NCBI GenBank assembly: GCA_046520405.1
Contig: JBKGHI010000019.1
Span: forward strand, 1-64,000
Source: Myxococcus sp046520405
Lineage (GTDB): Bacteria; Myxococcota; Myxococcia; Myxococcales; Myxococcaceae
Direction of reading: 5' to 3'
Length of the DNA stretch: 64,000 nucleotides
Part shown: piece after piece, positions 26,450 through 37,000 of the stretch
How the letters are laid out: each line of letters begins with the position of its first letter
Position numbering within the stretch: position 1 is the stretch's first letter
Program-made: the position numbers and the translations under genes
Notes under the pieces: generated by a model
The model's database searches: none
What the model saw: only the letters and a program-made list of their open reading frames with translations
Told to the model about the DNA's origin: nothing

Positions 26450-29400
26450 GAGCGTCCTTCTCCAGCCGGGCCGCGACGTCCTCGATGGACAGAAGCCCTT
26501 CCTTGAGCAGGTCCAGGGCGTCCCGCTCCGGTGTCACCACGGGCGCGGGCTCTTTCACCCAGGGCCCTCGTCCACGCACGAGCGTCGCGACGTGGGATGC
26601 AATCGCCGCGATGGTCGGACGGTCGACCAGGTCGCGCAGGCGCACATCGACCCCCAACGTCCGTGCCAGCACCTGGGCCAGGCGCATCATCGTGATGGAG
26701 TCCGCGCCCAGGTCTCGCGCGTTGACGTTGTCGCCAAGCTGCGCCCGAGGCACGCTCAGCGCTGCGGAGAGCTGGTCCCGAATCGCCTCCGAGATGGCGT
26801 CCACGCCATCAACTTCCACCGGCGAGTGTCGCTCACCCTCACTCACCCGCACCCGCGCGCCAGTGGAGCCGAACCAGTATCGCTCCGGAGCAAACGGATA
26901 CGTGGGGAGCGGGATGCGCCTGACCTCGTCGCCTTCATGCAGCCGCGCCCAAGGGACGCTGCCTCCCAGGACCCAGTACTCGGCGATCCGTGTCAGCGCC
27001 CGCTCCGCGAGCATCGCGTCGATCAGGGACGTCCCGGCCGCATCCGACAGGAAACTCCCCAGTCGCGTCGACGCGTCCACCTCGCCCACATGGATGGAGG
27101 TGCCGCCCCAGTCCCTTCGGTCCGGCGCAGCCAGATACGTCGACAGCGCGGCGACCAGCTCCGACCTGTCACGAGCCACCACGGCCATGCGCACACCGAA
27201 GGCGTGACGTCCGGTTTGCAGTGTGTACGCGAGGTCCGAAAGGGAGACCTCGGCATGGGCATCCAGGAACGACGCCAGCCGTGCGACCTGTGCCTGCAAC
27301 CGGTCCAGACTCCGTGCCGAAGACACGAACACCTGCGCGCGCTCACGGGTTTCAACCCGCCGTTTCTCGACCGGGAACTCCTCGAGGATGACGTGCGCGT
27401 TCACCCCACCGAACCCGAAGCTGTTCACGCCAGCCCTGCGAGGCGGTGCTCCGGCGCCTCGAGCGCCAGACCACGGCTGGCTGTCCGCCGACACCCGCAG
27501 CGGCGAGTCCGCTAGCGAGATGTCCTCATGCAGCGTGGTGAAGCCCGGCAGTCCGGGGAGGACGCCATGCCGAAGCGCCTGGAGCGCCTTGAGCAACGCC
27601 GCCATCCCCGACACCAGCTCCCCATGGCCGATGCACGGCTTGAGGCTGCTCAACTGGCAGACGTGAGGCTCCGCGTCTCGCGAAGTGGCTGCCGGGTCGA
27701 CGGCCTCGTGGAAAGCGGCCTTGAGCGCCTCCACCTCCGCGCAGTCAGCCAGGGGGGAACCGACGCCGTGAGCCTCCACGTAGGAGACAGTCCGCGCGCT
27801 CACGCCCGCGTCACGGTACGCGGCGACCACCGCGTCGTTCATTCCCTGGGGATTGACGGCCGTCAGCGACAGCCCCCGGCCACCATGGGCCACGCCACTG
27901 CCGCGTACCAGGCCGTAGATGAAGTCCCCATCGGCGACTGCTTTGGACAAGGGCTTGAGGACCAGCGTCCCCACGCCCTCACTGCGAACGAAGCCCCGAG
28001 CCTCCGGCTGGAACGGACGGCAAGCGCCATCAGCGCTCAGGTACTCCATGGCGTCGAAGCGAGTGAAGGTCTCCGGCGACAACAACAGGTTGATGGCGCT
28101 GACCACCGCCTGCTCGCACTCGCCGGAGCGCATCGACTGGCACGCGCGATGGAGGGCGGTCAGCGCGGAGGAACACGCGGTGTCGCAGTATTCGCTCGGG
28201 CCCCTGAAGTCGAAGACGTGAGAGATGCGGTTGGGAGCGATGGAGGCGGTGACCGCCGTCGTCCCTTGCGGGTGGTCCACGGGGAGAGACACCACGTTCG
28301 GGTACTCCCCCGGTGCGGCGGCCACGAAGACGCCGGTGGTGCGCCGGGCAAAGTGCTCGGGGACCAGGCCGCCGTCCTCCAGGGCCGACCAGACCGAGGC
28401 CAGCAGCAGACGCTGCTGGGGGTCCATGAGCTCGGCCTCCTGAGGAGAGATGGAGAAGAACCGCGGGTCGAACTCATCAATCCCGTCAATGAAGCCGCCC
28501 CACCGGGGACGGGAGCCCTCGGGTCCAGCACCCGCCAGCGCCCTCCGTGATGAGGGCATCTCGGTGAGGCAGCGCTTGCCCTCCACGATGTTGCGCCAGA
28601 ACGCGTCGGCGTCCTCGGCCCCTGGGAAGCGGGCGTGGATGCCTACGACCGCGACGGGCTCTGAACCCTCGGCGCGACGAGCGGGCTTGTGAGGCGGCGG
28701 CGCAGGCCGGTCCGCGTCCTGGGCGCCACCGGGTGACGCGGCCTTTGACAGCTCCTGGGCGATGAAGGCCCGCAACTGCGAGAGCGTCGTGTACTGGAAG
28801 AAGCGCGCGGGCTGCACCCGAATGCCGTGACGCCGATGGAGCGACAGCCCCAGCTCGACCAGGGCCAGGGACGTCACCCCCAGGGAGGACAGGGCCGCGT
28901 CCAGGTCGAGCACATGTGAGGGCTGTCCCAGGTAGCTCCCCATCACGTCCCTGACGATCTGCTCCGCCTTCACCAGCGCGATGGAATCCCCCGCCTGCAC
29001 CGGCGCGACCGCATCCCGCCGAGGCGCATCCGCCAGCCGGTACTGGACGGCGGCATGGCGCAAGCCACTGCGGACCAGCGTACGCAACGCGCTGAACCCC
29101 ACGTCGTTGGGCATGGGGACAAGCCCGTGCGAGGCAGCCAGCAACTCCGAGAGCTCACGGGAGATTCGCATGCCGCCGTCGCGCCACTGAGGCCAGCTCA
29201 GCGAAACCACGGACACAGGCTCACCCTGGCGATTCGTGAACCGCGGTGGCCCTTCTCTGCCAAATCCGTCCGCCAGCCCGTTCAGGAAGCCGTTCGCCGC
29301 CGCATAGTCGCTGTGCTCGGCTTGCCCACGGCTCGCCTGCGACGAGAACAGGGCAACGAACCGGCACGACAGCCGATGACACTGCGCCAGCAGGTTGAGC

Positions 29401-32400
29401 GCCCCCAAGCACTTCGGCGCGAGGGTGCGGCGCAGCTCGCGGTCCGTCTTGGCCAATGCCGGCCCGGGCTCGGCGTGCCCCGCCGTGAAGAAGAGCCCCT
29501 CCAGGCGCGGCTCCCGTGCCCACGCCGCGATGGCTTCTTCGACGCTGTGTGCATCCGTCACGTCGACCTTGCACCAACGCAGCCGGTTACCCGCTTCGGC
29601 ACCGGAAGGCCGGCCGGTGCGGCTGGCGATGATGACGTCGGCATCGCACTGGTCGACCAACCAGTGCGCCAACGCGAGCCCCAGCGCACCACCACCCACG
29701 ACACAGTAGGTCTTCCGCCCCGGCACCAGCAGCTCGGGCCGCTCATCCGCCACGGGCCAGGGAACGCGAACCGCGGCACGGACAAACCGTGTCCGTCCCT
29801 CGTAGGACACCGCGGTATCACCCCACCCCAGCCGGCGCTCCTGGTCGACCATCTCGATGGCGTCCGCGCGCTGGGTATCGAGCCGAATCACCTTCCCCGC
29901 GACGCGTGGATGCTCCGCCCCCAATGACTGGAGGAAGCTCCAGAGCCCTTCGCACACCGATGCCGGGCATTCGTGGCCGCACCAGACTTCAATCTGGCAA
30001 GGCGTCTGGAGATTGGAACGCTCCAGGGTCCGCAGACGTTCGAGCACGGCGTCCATGGCGCGCAGCAACGCCTCCGCCGGGCTCAGCCGGTCGATGGACA
30101 GCAGCTCACTCCCCGGGACGTCCAGGCCAGCACCGAGCCGCAGGGAGATGCGGTGAACCGGGTCACTGGAGCCAAACGTGCCGGTGACGGCCTCGCGCCA
30201 CACGTACTGCTCAACTTCGATTCGGCCCGTCTCCCGCGCTGTCACCGGGCTCGGGCGGAAGCAGAGTCCCTGCAGCGAGGCGATGACCTCGCCGTCCTCA
30301 CCACACAGCACCGTGTCGAATGTTGGCGCCTCCCGGCCTCCCCCCGGAACGAGCCGGCTGTGGACTCGCAGGACACGAGGAAGCGCCCGGTGGAGGGCCG
30401 CGCGCGTCAACGAGAATGGAACGACGGCGGCCACGAAGGCATCCCCAGGCGCCACCTGCTCACGCCTGCGCTCCGCGAGCTGCAACAGGACGCAGGTCTG
30501 GAGCGCGGAGTCCAGCAAGGCAGGATGCAGCGCGGCGCTGCCCCGTGCGTCGACTTCCGCCGGCAACGCCACGGTCGCGACGACCTCGGCCCCGCCGAAG
30601 CGGCAATGCTGGATGCCTTGGAAGCCCGGGCCGTAATCCAGCCCCACGCGAGCGAGCCACTGATACGCGGCCTCCCTGTCCAGGTGCTCCGCGCACCGCG
30701 CTTCCAGTTCGGCAAGCCGCAGGGGCGCTTCGAGCGGCAGGGCTCCCGCAGAGAGTTCACCGCGGACGTGGACCGTCTCCCCTTCGCCGCTCACGAGCCC
30801 GCGTGACACGACCTGGAAGCCAGCGTGTCCGGGGCCCGCCTCCGAAAACCGGACGCGGACGTCCCCCCGCGCGTCTTCCGGGAGCGGATGCTGCCAGACG
30901 ACGTCCGTGAGCGCGGAGGGACGAGCGAGTTCGCAGGACTCCGCCGCCGCGCGCGCCAGCTCCAGATACGCGGCCCCCGGAAGAATGGGGACCTTCGCGA
31001 CCCGATGGTCGTGGAACAGGAACTCGCTGCCCTCGAACGACACGCGCACCTGATGGCGCTCGCCAGGCACGGGCTCGAGCTTGAACAGAGAGCGGTGCTC
31101 AGTCGTCGTGGCGCGGCCTTCGACCCAGCAGCGTCGAAGCGCGAAAGGATAGCCGGGGAGCCGTACCCGCTCGAAGGCGCTCGCGCCTCCCAGACGGCTC
31201 CATTCCACGGAGCCACCCTCGACCCACCGTGTCGCCGCACCTTTCGGTTCCGAAGCCCCCTCCAGCGTATCCGCCTCGGGCTCCGACGCCGCCTCGCCCT
31301 CATATGCCGTAACGGGGCGCTGCCCGTCGGCATAGGCCTGGAGCTGCGCCCGAAGGTCCGCGATGGACTCGGCCACGAAGGCCACGCGAAATCGCAGTGC
31401 GTCGCGTCCCTGTTGGAGCGTCCGGGCAATGGCGTGAAACGAGCGCGAGGGTTGCGCATCCAGGGCCTGCGTCAACTCCCGGGCCATGCCGGCGAGCAGC
31501 TCCGGCGTCCCCGCCGACAACGGCACCACGTGGCGCGCGGAGGACACCGCGGGAGGCGCGGTGTCGCGAGGCGTGTACTCCTCAATCAACAGGTGGGCGT
31601 TGACGCCCCCGGACCCATACGAATGAAGTCCAGCGAGGCGCGGCTGGCCATTCCGGGTCCACGCTGAACGCTCACGCGCCAGACGGCACGGCTGCCCGTC
31701 CTGGTCGAGGAACCGGTTCGGCTGCTCGAAGCCGACGATTCCATGAAGCGTGTCCGTATCAAGGCTGCGGATGATCTTGAACAGCGCCCCCAGCGCCGAC
31801 GCCGAGTGCATGTGGCCCAGCATCGGCTTGAGGGTGCTGATGCGGCACTGCCCCGCCTCCAGCGAGACACCCTGGCGCTGAGCGAGTTCCCGCAGCGCAC
31901 GGTTGCAGGCATCCCACTCGGCGATGTCCGCCACCGGAGTGCCCATTCCCTGCGCCTCGATGTAGCCCACGGCGCGCGCGTCAATCCCCGCCGCCTGGTA
32001 GCACCCCCGAATCAACGCCGCGTGACTGGCCGCGCTGGGAGCCGCGATGGACGTGCCACCCCGGCCGTTGAAGCCCACCGCGCTGTGCCGGATGACGGCA
32101 TGGATGGCGTCACCGTCCCGTTCAGCCCTGTCCAACGGCTTGAGCAGGACACTGGCCACACCCTCCGCGCGCAGGTAGCCGGAGGCGCGCTCCCCGAAGG
32201 AATGAACCTCCTTGCCACGACTCAACTGCCCCAGCCGAGACAGCGACACGAAGAGCTCGGGCCGCAGGAGCAGGTTCGCCGCGCCGACCAGCGCCTGGTC
32301 AACCTCACCGGTGCGCAGCGCCACCACCGCGCGGTGGAGAGCCACCGCCGCGCCGGAGCACATGGTGTTGATGACCTCGCTCGGTCCGCGCAGGTCGAAG

Positions 32401-32960
32401 AAGTACGACAGACGGCTGGCGACCATGCTCGGGGCATGGCCGAAGGGGTCCGCCACCTCCAGGCCCGCGGCCGTGAGGTGCGCGAGGTACTCATTGTCCT
32501 CGATGGCGACGTAGACACCCGTGCGGCTCTCCCGCAGCGTCGCGGGCGCATAGCCCGCGTTCTCGAACGTGTTGTAGGCCGACATCAACAGCAACCGTTG
32601 CCGAGGGTCCATCCGGGCCGCCTCGCCATGCGAGACGCCGAAGAACTCCGGGTCGAAGTCCTCGATGCGCGGGATGAAGCCACCCCAACGACTGTGGCTC
32701 CTGCTCGGGTCACTGCCTTCCGGGTCGAAGCACGCGTCGATGTCGAAGCGCGCGCGGGGAATCTCCTGGAGCAGCGGCTGGTCCCGGTCCAAGGCGCGCC
32801 AGAACGCCTCGACGGACATACAGCCCGGCAGATAGCCGGACAGCCCCACGATGGCCACGGGCTGCGCCGCCGCCACCGTGGGCTCAGGGCTGACCGCCGA
32901 AGGCGCGCGTCTCCGATGCGCCTCCACCGCCGCGAGCAACTGTCGTCGTTTCGCGTCCAT
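26436..32960 (-). CDS. taL: TaL trans-AT polyketide synthase
   Basis: 2174-aa PKS: KS-DH-KR-ACP-KS-ACP, then a short C-terminal tail. ATG at 32960 follows the taN stop by 3 bp. KS1 (start near 32860) has NTMCSGAAV but EAQGMGTP in place of EAHGTGT, the same His-to-Gln change as Ta1 KS3. DH reads HRVAKVPILP, with lysine at the usual glycine of the H-x3-G-x4-P motif. The first ACP reads LGVTSL, with threonine in place of the aspartate before the serine. KS2 (DTACSSA, EAHGVGSP) keeps Cys-His-His. The last ACP is LGADSI. No acyltransferase motif is seen. In the described pathway TaL works with TaI and accessory enzymes on the hydroxyacid starter unit. The end LLKEGLLSIEDVAARL may be a docking element for Ta1. 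Confidence 0.88.
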   Translation of the reverse strand: MDAKRRQLLAAVEAHRRRAPSAVSPEPTVAAAQPVAIVGLSGYLPGCMSVEAFWRALDRDQPLLQEIPRARFDIDACFDPEGSDPSRSHSRWGGFIPRIEDFDPEFFGVSHGEAARMDPRQRLLLMSAYNTFENAGYAPATLRESRTGVYVAIEDNEYLAHLTAAGLEVADPFGHAPSMVASRLSYFFDLRGPSEVINTMCSGAAVALHRAVVALRTGEVDQALVGAANLLLRPELFVSLSRLGQLSRGKEVHSFGERASGYLRAEGVASVLLKPLDRAERDGDAIHAVIRHSAVGFNGRGGTSIAAPSAASHAALIRGCYQAAGIDARAVGYIEAQGMGTPVADIAEWDACNRALRELAQRQGVSLEAGQCRISTLKPMLGHMHSASALGALFKIIRSLDTDTLHGIVGFEQPNRFLDQDGQPCRLARERSAWTRNGQPRLAGLHSYGSGGVNAHLLIEEYTPRDTAPPAVSSARHVVPLSAGTPELLAGMARELTQALDAQPSRSFHAIARTLQQGRDALRFRVAFVAESIADLRAQLQAYADGQRPVTAYEGEAASEPEADTLEGASEPKGAATRWVEGGSVEWSRLGGASAFERVRLPGYPFALRRCWVEGRATTTEHRSLFKLEPVPGERHQVRVSFEGSEFLFHDHRVAKVPILPGAAYLELARAAAESCELARPSALTDVVWQHPLPEDARGDVRVRFSEAGPGHAGFQVVSRGLVSGEGETVHVRGELSAGALPLEAPLRLAELEARCAEHLDREAAYQWLARVGLDYGPGFQGIQHCRFGGAEVVATVALPAEVDARGSAALHPALLDSALQTCVLLQLAERRREQVAPGDAFVAAVVPFSLTRAALHRALPRVLRVHSRLVPGGGREAPTFDTVLCGEDGEVIASLQGLCFRPSPVTARETGRIEVEQYVWREAVTGTFGSSDPVHRISLRLGAGLDVPGSELLSIDRLSPAEALLRAMDAVLERLRTLERSNLQTPCQIEVWCGHECPASVCEGLWSFLQSLGAEHPRVAGKVIRLDTQRADAIEMVDQERRLGWGDTAVSYEGRTRFVRAAVRVPWPVADERPELLVPGRKTYCVVGGGALGLALAHWLVDQCDADVIIASRTGRPSGAEAGNRLRWCKVDVTDAHSVEEAIAAWAREPRLEGLFFTAGHAEPGPALAKTDRELRRTLAPKCLGALNLLAQCHRLSCRFVALFSSQASRGQAEHSDYAAANGFLNGLADGFGREGPPRFTNRQGEPVSVVSLSWPQWRDGGMRISRELSELLAASHGLVPMPNDVGFSALRTLVRSGLRHAAVQYRLADAPRRDAVAPVQAGDSIALVKAEQIVRDVMGSYLGQPSHVLDLDAALSSLGVTSLALVELGLSLHRRHGIRVQPARFFQYTTLSQLRAFIAQELSKAASPGGAQDADRPAPPPHKPARRAEGSEPVAVVGIHARFPGAEDADAFWRNIVEGKRCLTEMPSSRRALAGAGPEGSRPRWGGFIDGIDEFDPRFFSISPQEAELMDPQQRLLLASVWSALEDGGLVPEHFARRTTGVFVAAAPGEYPNVVSLPVDHPQGTTAVTASIAPNRISHVFDFRGPSEYCDTACSSALTALHRACQSMRSGECEQAVVSAINLLLSPETFTRFDAMEYLSADGACRPFQPEARGFVRSEGVGTLVLKPLSKAVADGDFIYGLVRGSGVAHGGRGLSLTAVNPQGMNDAVVAAYRDAGVSARTVSYVEAHGVGSPLADCAEVEALKAAFHEAVDPAATSRDAEPHVCQLSSLKPCIGHGELVSGMAALLKALQALRHGVLPGLPGFTTLHEDISLADSPLRVSADSQPWSGARGAGAPPRRAGVNSFGFGGVNAHVILEEFPVEKRRVETRERAQVFVSSARSLDRLQAQVARLASFLDAHAEVSLSDLAYTLQTGRHAFGVRMAVVARDRSELVAALSTYLAAPDRRDWGGTSIHVGEVDASTRLGSFLSDAAGTSLIDAMLAERALTRIAEYWVLGGSVPWARLHEGDEVRRIPLPTYPFAPERYWFGSTGARVRVSEGERHSPVEVDGVDAISEAIRDQLSAALSVPRAQLGDNVNARDLGADSITMMRLAQVLARTLGVDVRLRDLVDRPTIAAIASHVATLVRGRGPWVKEPAPVVTPERDALDLLKEGLLSIEDVAARLEKDAHDNA
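26500..28690 (-). other. TaL module 2: KS-ACP
   Basis: KS starts VAVVGIHARFPG near 28650, with DTACSSA near 28175 and EAHGVGSP near 27770. The linker LPTYPFAPERYW is near 26890-26920. ACP motif LGADSI is near 26700. There is no processing domain. Confidence 0.8.
28740..32880 (-). other. TaL module 1: KS(Gln)-DH-KR-ACP
   Basis: Atypical KS about 31600-32865, DH about 30250-31060, KR with GGGALGLA near 29690 and ACP about 28750-28960. The KR keeps the serine (FSSQ) and tyrosine (SDYAAAN). The DH and ACP carry motif substitutions noted under taL. Confidence 0.8.
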
Positions 32961-32963
32961 GGC

Positions 32964-34073
32964 TCAGCGGTAGCCCGCCACGAGTTTTTCCAGGTACGGC
33001 AGCGACTCCATGACCAGCCGGTAGCCGACGCCGAAGTCCACCAGACACGCGATGTCGTTCACGCCCGCGTCCATCGTCTTCTCCACCATCCGCCGCGCAT
33101 CACTGACGTCGCCGAACAGGGCCCCGGTGGAGAAGTAACGCTCGTAGGCGTACTCCAGGATCTTGTTCTTCTCCGCGTCGCCAATCTCCTTCAGGTTCAC
33201 CTTCCCCGCCGAACCCAGGCCCGCGGCCAGATGCGCATCCAAGGAGCTCCGGATGTATTCCTTGAACGGCGCCTCCACCGCCTGCCGGACCAGCGCCATG
33301 TCGCGGTGGACCAGCGTGTGCAGCATCAGGGACACGATGCCCGTCTCCGGGTCATGGCCCGCGGCCTTTCGCGCCTTGCGGTAGATGGCAATGCGCTCCT
33401 TCATGACGTCCAGGTCGCAGCCGTACAGCATGGTGAAGACGTTGAAGCCAAGCCGCCCCGCTTGCTCGAAGGCCTCCGGGTTCTGGGTGATGAGCACCCA
33501 GACGTTCAGCTCCTTCTGCACCGGGCGGGGGTAGACGGTGATGGGGATGTCCACGCCGCCCGGCCCCGGAAAGGGCACCGTCTCTCCTCGCCAGAGCCGC
33601 CGTACGACTTCGATGCGCTCGGCGCAGATGGCCCGGCGGTTCTCGTACGCCTGGGGGGCGTAGATGAAGTCCGGCCTGGCCCAGCCGGAGCCGAAGCCCA
33701 GGTCCACCCGGCCACCGGAGAGGTTGTCATTCATGGCCCACCACTCGACGACCTCCGCCGGGTGGTGCAGCGGCAAGCTGATGCCCGCCGTCCGGAACCG
33801 GATGCGCTTCGTCTGGGCAATCAGGTACGAGGCCATCACCGCCGAGTTCGCGTAGATGGAGCCGAACTCGCTGAAGTGGCGCTCGGGGATGTAGACGGCG
33901 GTGAAGCCCTTCTCGTCCCCGAACAGGGTGACGTCGCGCATGAAGCGGTACTTCTCCGCGCTGGAGATGTCCTTCCGCACATCCGAGAAGAACAAGAAGC
34001 TGAAGCTCACTGGCCCGCGCCGTTGACCGGGCGTCCGGACGCCCAGGAGCTCTTCGAGCGACATCGTCATCAT
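32964..34073 (-). CDS. taN: TaN, MupA-like FMN-dependent luciferase-family monooxygenase
   Basis: 369-aa bacterial-luciferase-fold flavin enzyme. The conserved start (SFSFLFFSDV, then YIPERHFSEFG) and GFGSGWARPDF are typical of the stand-alone or PKS-embedded LLM monooxygenases of trans-AT pathways (MupA type). These hydroxylate carrier-bound intermediates, often at the alpha position. It sits between taI and taL, the two PKS genes linked to the hydroxyacid starter, which suits an alpha-hydroxylation role; that is inference. GGAGG is 5 bases before the second of two adjacent ATGs (34070), so that start may be used. The symbol is from memory of the TA cluster. Confidence 0.88.
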   Translation of the reverse strand: MMTMSLEELLGVRTPGQRRGPVSFSFLFFSDVRKDISSAEKYRFMRDVTLFGDEKGFTAVYIPERHFSEFGSIYANSAVMASYLIAQTKRIRFRTAGISLPLHHPAEVVEWWAMNDNLSGGRVDLGFGSGWARPDFIYAPQAYENRRAICAERIEVVRRLWRGETVPFPGPGGVDIPITVYPRPVQKELNVWVLITQNPEAFEQAGRLGFNVFTMLYGCDLDVMKERIAIYRKARKAAGHDPETGIVSLMLHTLVHRDMALVRQAVEAPFKEYIRSSLDAHLAAGLGSAGKVNLKEIGDAEKNKILEYAYERYFSTGALFGDVSDARRMVEKTMDAGVNDIACLVDFGVGYRLVMESLPYLEKLVAGYR

Positions 34074-34097
34074 TGCCTCCGAAAACGCGCCAGGGAC

Positions 34098-37000
34098 TCA
34101 GTGGGCGGTGGACTGCTTCGCCAGATGACGAATCAGCGCCCGGGCCGTGGAGAACTCCAGGAACCACCTCGGCAGGATGGGCATCGACAGCCGCTTCTCC
34201 AGCCGCGTGGCCAACTGCGTGGCGGAGATGGAGTCCATCCCGAAGCTCTGGAACGTCTGGTCCGCGGAGTGCTCACCGCGCAGCTTCAGCACTTCCGTGA
34301 GCGCATCCCAGACGGCCCGCTCCAGCTCCTCGCCACGGGCCGCTGGCTTGTGGGGAGCCTGCACCGCGGGCGTGGAGAACAGGAGCCGGTGCGCGCGTTC
34401 GACCAGCTCCGAAGGCGCCTGCTCCAGGTCGTGGTCCGCGAGGAACGCCGCCACGTCCGCCGGCGACGGAGCCCGCCCACGCGCCCCGTCCTCTTCGAAG
34501 CGCCTCAAGCCCTCCAACAGCCCGTTCCATGGCGAAGCAGCCACGGGCCGTGAGGTGCCGGGCAACGCCAGCCCGAAGGCGCGTCGCGCGTGCTCCAGCG
34601 CAGGCGTCCGGACCCACGCCACCACCGGCTCGGCGAGTTGGAGGCTCCAGTCAATCGCCTCCAGTGCCTGCCCCGGATCAATCAGGCCCCAGCCCATGGC
34701 CGCGAACCGTTCGTCGCGCCGCTCCGGCAGGTAGCTGTCCACCGTCCAGGGGCCCCAGCACTGAGAGACTGTCTGCCCGGAGCGCTCCCCTCGCCGCACC
34801 TGTTCATTCCGGTGACGCGCAAAGGCGTTCTGGTAGGCCGTCGCGTAGCCATAGTCGGACGAACCGCGAATGCCGAAGGCGGCCACCGACGAGAAGAGGA
34901 GGAAGAGCTCCAGCGGCTCGTTCGCGGAGACCTCGTCCAGGAGCTGCGTTCCCCTCGCCTTGGCCGCCACCACCCGTTCAAAGGACGCCCAGGACTTGAA
35001 GTAGATGGGGCCGTCCTCCACGAGCCGCGCCAGGTGGAGGATGCCGTGGATGATGCCCACCCGGGCCTTCGCTTCCGCCCATGCGCGCCGCAGGGCCTCG
35101 CCATCAGTGATGTCGACCGGGACGTATTCGACCTTCGCCCCCAGTGAGCGCAGCGTCTCCAACTGCGCCTCCCGCACCGGGTCGAGAGCGCTCCGCGCGA
35201 AGAAGACCAGCGTCGGCTGATACTGGTGAGCCAGGTGGCGGCAGAGCTGCTCACCCACCGGCCCCAGCCCTCCCGTCACCAGGTACGTGCCCCCCTGCCG
35301 CAGTCCTGGGAGGCCCTGCGATGACTGCTTGGGCGACACCTCCATGAACTTCGCCAGGGCGCGCTGCCCTTGCGCATACCGAACGTCACACGGGATGGCG
35401 CAGACATGACCGCCCGTGATGTCCGGGTGCACGTCCGGATCCGAAAGCCATTCCCGCAACAGCGCCTGATGACGCGAGACGAGCGTTCCCTCCGCGCTGA
35501 AGCCCACCTGCTTCCAGACATGGGAGGCGTTCTCCAACATGGCGGACCGGATGAAGCCGGAGAGGGCCTCCTCCTCGATGGCTGGCCGCGACGGGTGCAG
35601 GCCATGGAGGTGGTAGAGGCGGATGGTCCGCTCCCCAGCCACGCGCATCAGCGTCTGGCTGATCCGGAACACCGTCTCCACCGAGCGCGACGCGCCGTGA
35701 GTCCCTGGCGTCACGGCCCCCAGCGAGAACACCACGTCGGGAACCACGGGGAACGGATGGCCGTCAGCCGCTTCCCCGAATGCATGGGCGGCCACGGTGT
35801 GGACTCGCGGGGCGCGGTCCCCGAGCCCGGCACAGGCCGCCAACAACAGGGACTTGAAGGCCTGCTGGTCCTCGGCCTCCTGGGCGACGATGACGATGTC
35901 CTTGCCCGCGGAGGATTCCAGACGGGCCCGCCAGTCGATGCCCTCCTCCAGCGCCTCGGGCAGCCATCGCTGGGCCACGCACAGCCAGTCACCAGCGCCG
36001 TCCAACGTCTCGCGCGCGGGCGCGTCTTCGCCACGGCGGGGACGTCCCGCGCGGTCTCGCCGGGACGCAGCCAATAGGAGTCCCGCTCGAAGGGATAGGC
36101 CGGCAACCGAAGCTTGCGCGTCAACAGGGCGCCGAACATCGGCCGCCAGTCGAACTCGCTGCCCAGCAAGTACAGGTCGGCGAGCACGCACAGGTCGTCA
36201 TGATGGGCTGCGCCCTCTCGCGCCGCCCGAGGCAGCAGGTCCTGGGGGAACACCTGCTGCAAGCGCTGGAGGAAGCGCTGCTTGCGGAGGCTGTCGAACT
36301 TCGTCGGCCCCGCTGGAGATGCGTGGCGCCGCTCCCCCGCGGACAGTTGCTCGCAGAGGTCCGCGTGGCTCGACACCACGTAGGCGGAGCGGTGCGTCCA
36401 ATGCGCGCGCCCCATGGCGAGGCTGGCGCTGAGGTCCCCCAGGTCCTCCTGGGGGTTCTCACGAAGCCACGAGATCAGGTCCGCCTCGCGACGCTCCAGC
36501 GCCCGCTCCGTCCGGGCGGACAGGAGCACCAGATACCGGCCTCCCGCCGTGACGCCATCGCGAGCGGGCCGGGGGGCCACGTGCTCCCGCACCAGCACGT
36601 GCGCGTTCGTTCCGCCGGACCCGAAGCTGCTCACCCCCGCCACGCGCCGGGCCTGCCCTTCCGGCAGCGTCCAGGCGTGCTCTTCGTGGCTCACGTAGAA
36701 CGGGGTGCCGGTGAAGGCAATCCTCGGGTTGAGCTGCTCGAAGTGGAGGTTCGCCGGGATGCGCTTGTGTTCGAGGCACAGCAGCGCCTTGAGCAACCCC
36801 GCCGCGCCCGCCGCCGCTTCGAGGTGCCCGATGTTCGTCTTCACCGAACCCAGGGCGCACCGCGCGGCGCCCTTCACACGGGCCAGCCGCTCGAAGGCGG
36901 TCACCAGCCCCTTGGTCTCCACCGGATCGCCCAGCGAGGTGCCCGTGCCGTGCGCCTCGATGTAGCCGACCTCCTCGGGCGTGACGCTGGCGGCCTGGAG

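Noticed and set aside
34098..36191. Separate PKS gene (KR-ACP) starting at 36191
   Set aside because: Its first 35 or so residues are nonsense, and a KR without its KS linker is best explained by the taI frame break.
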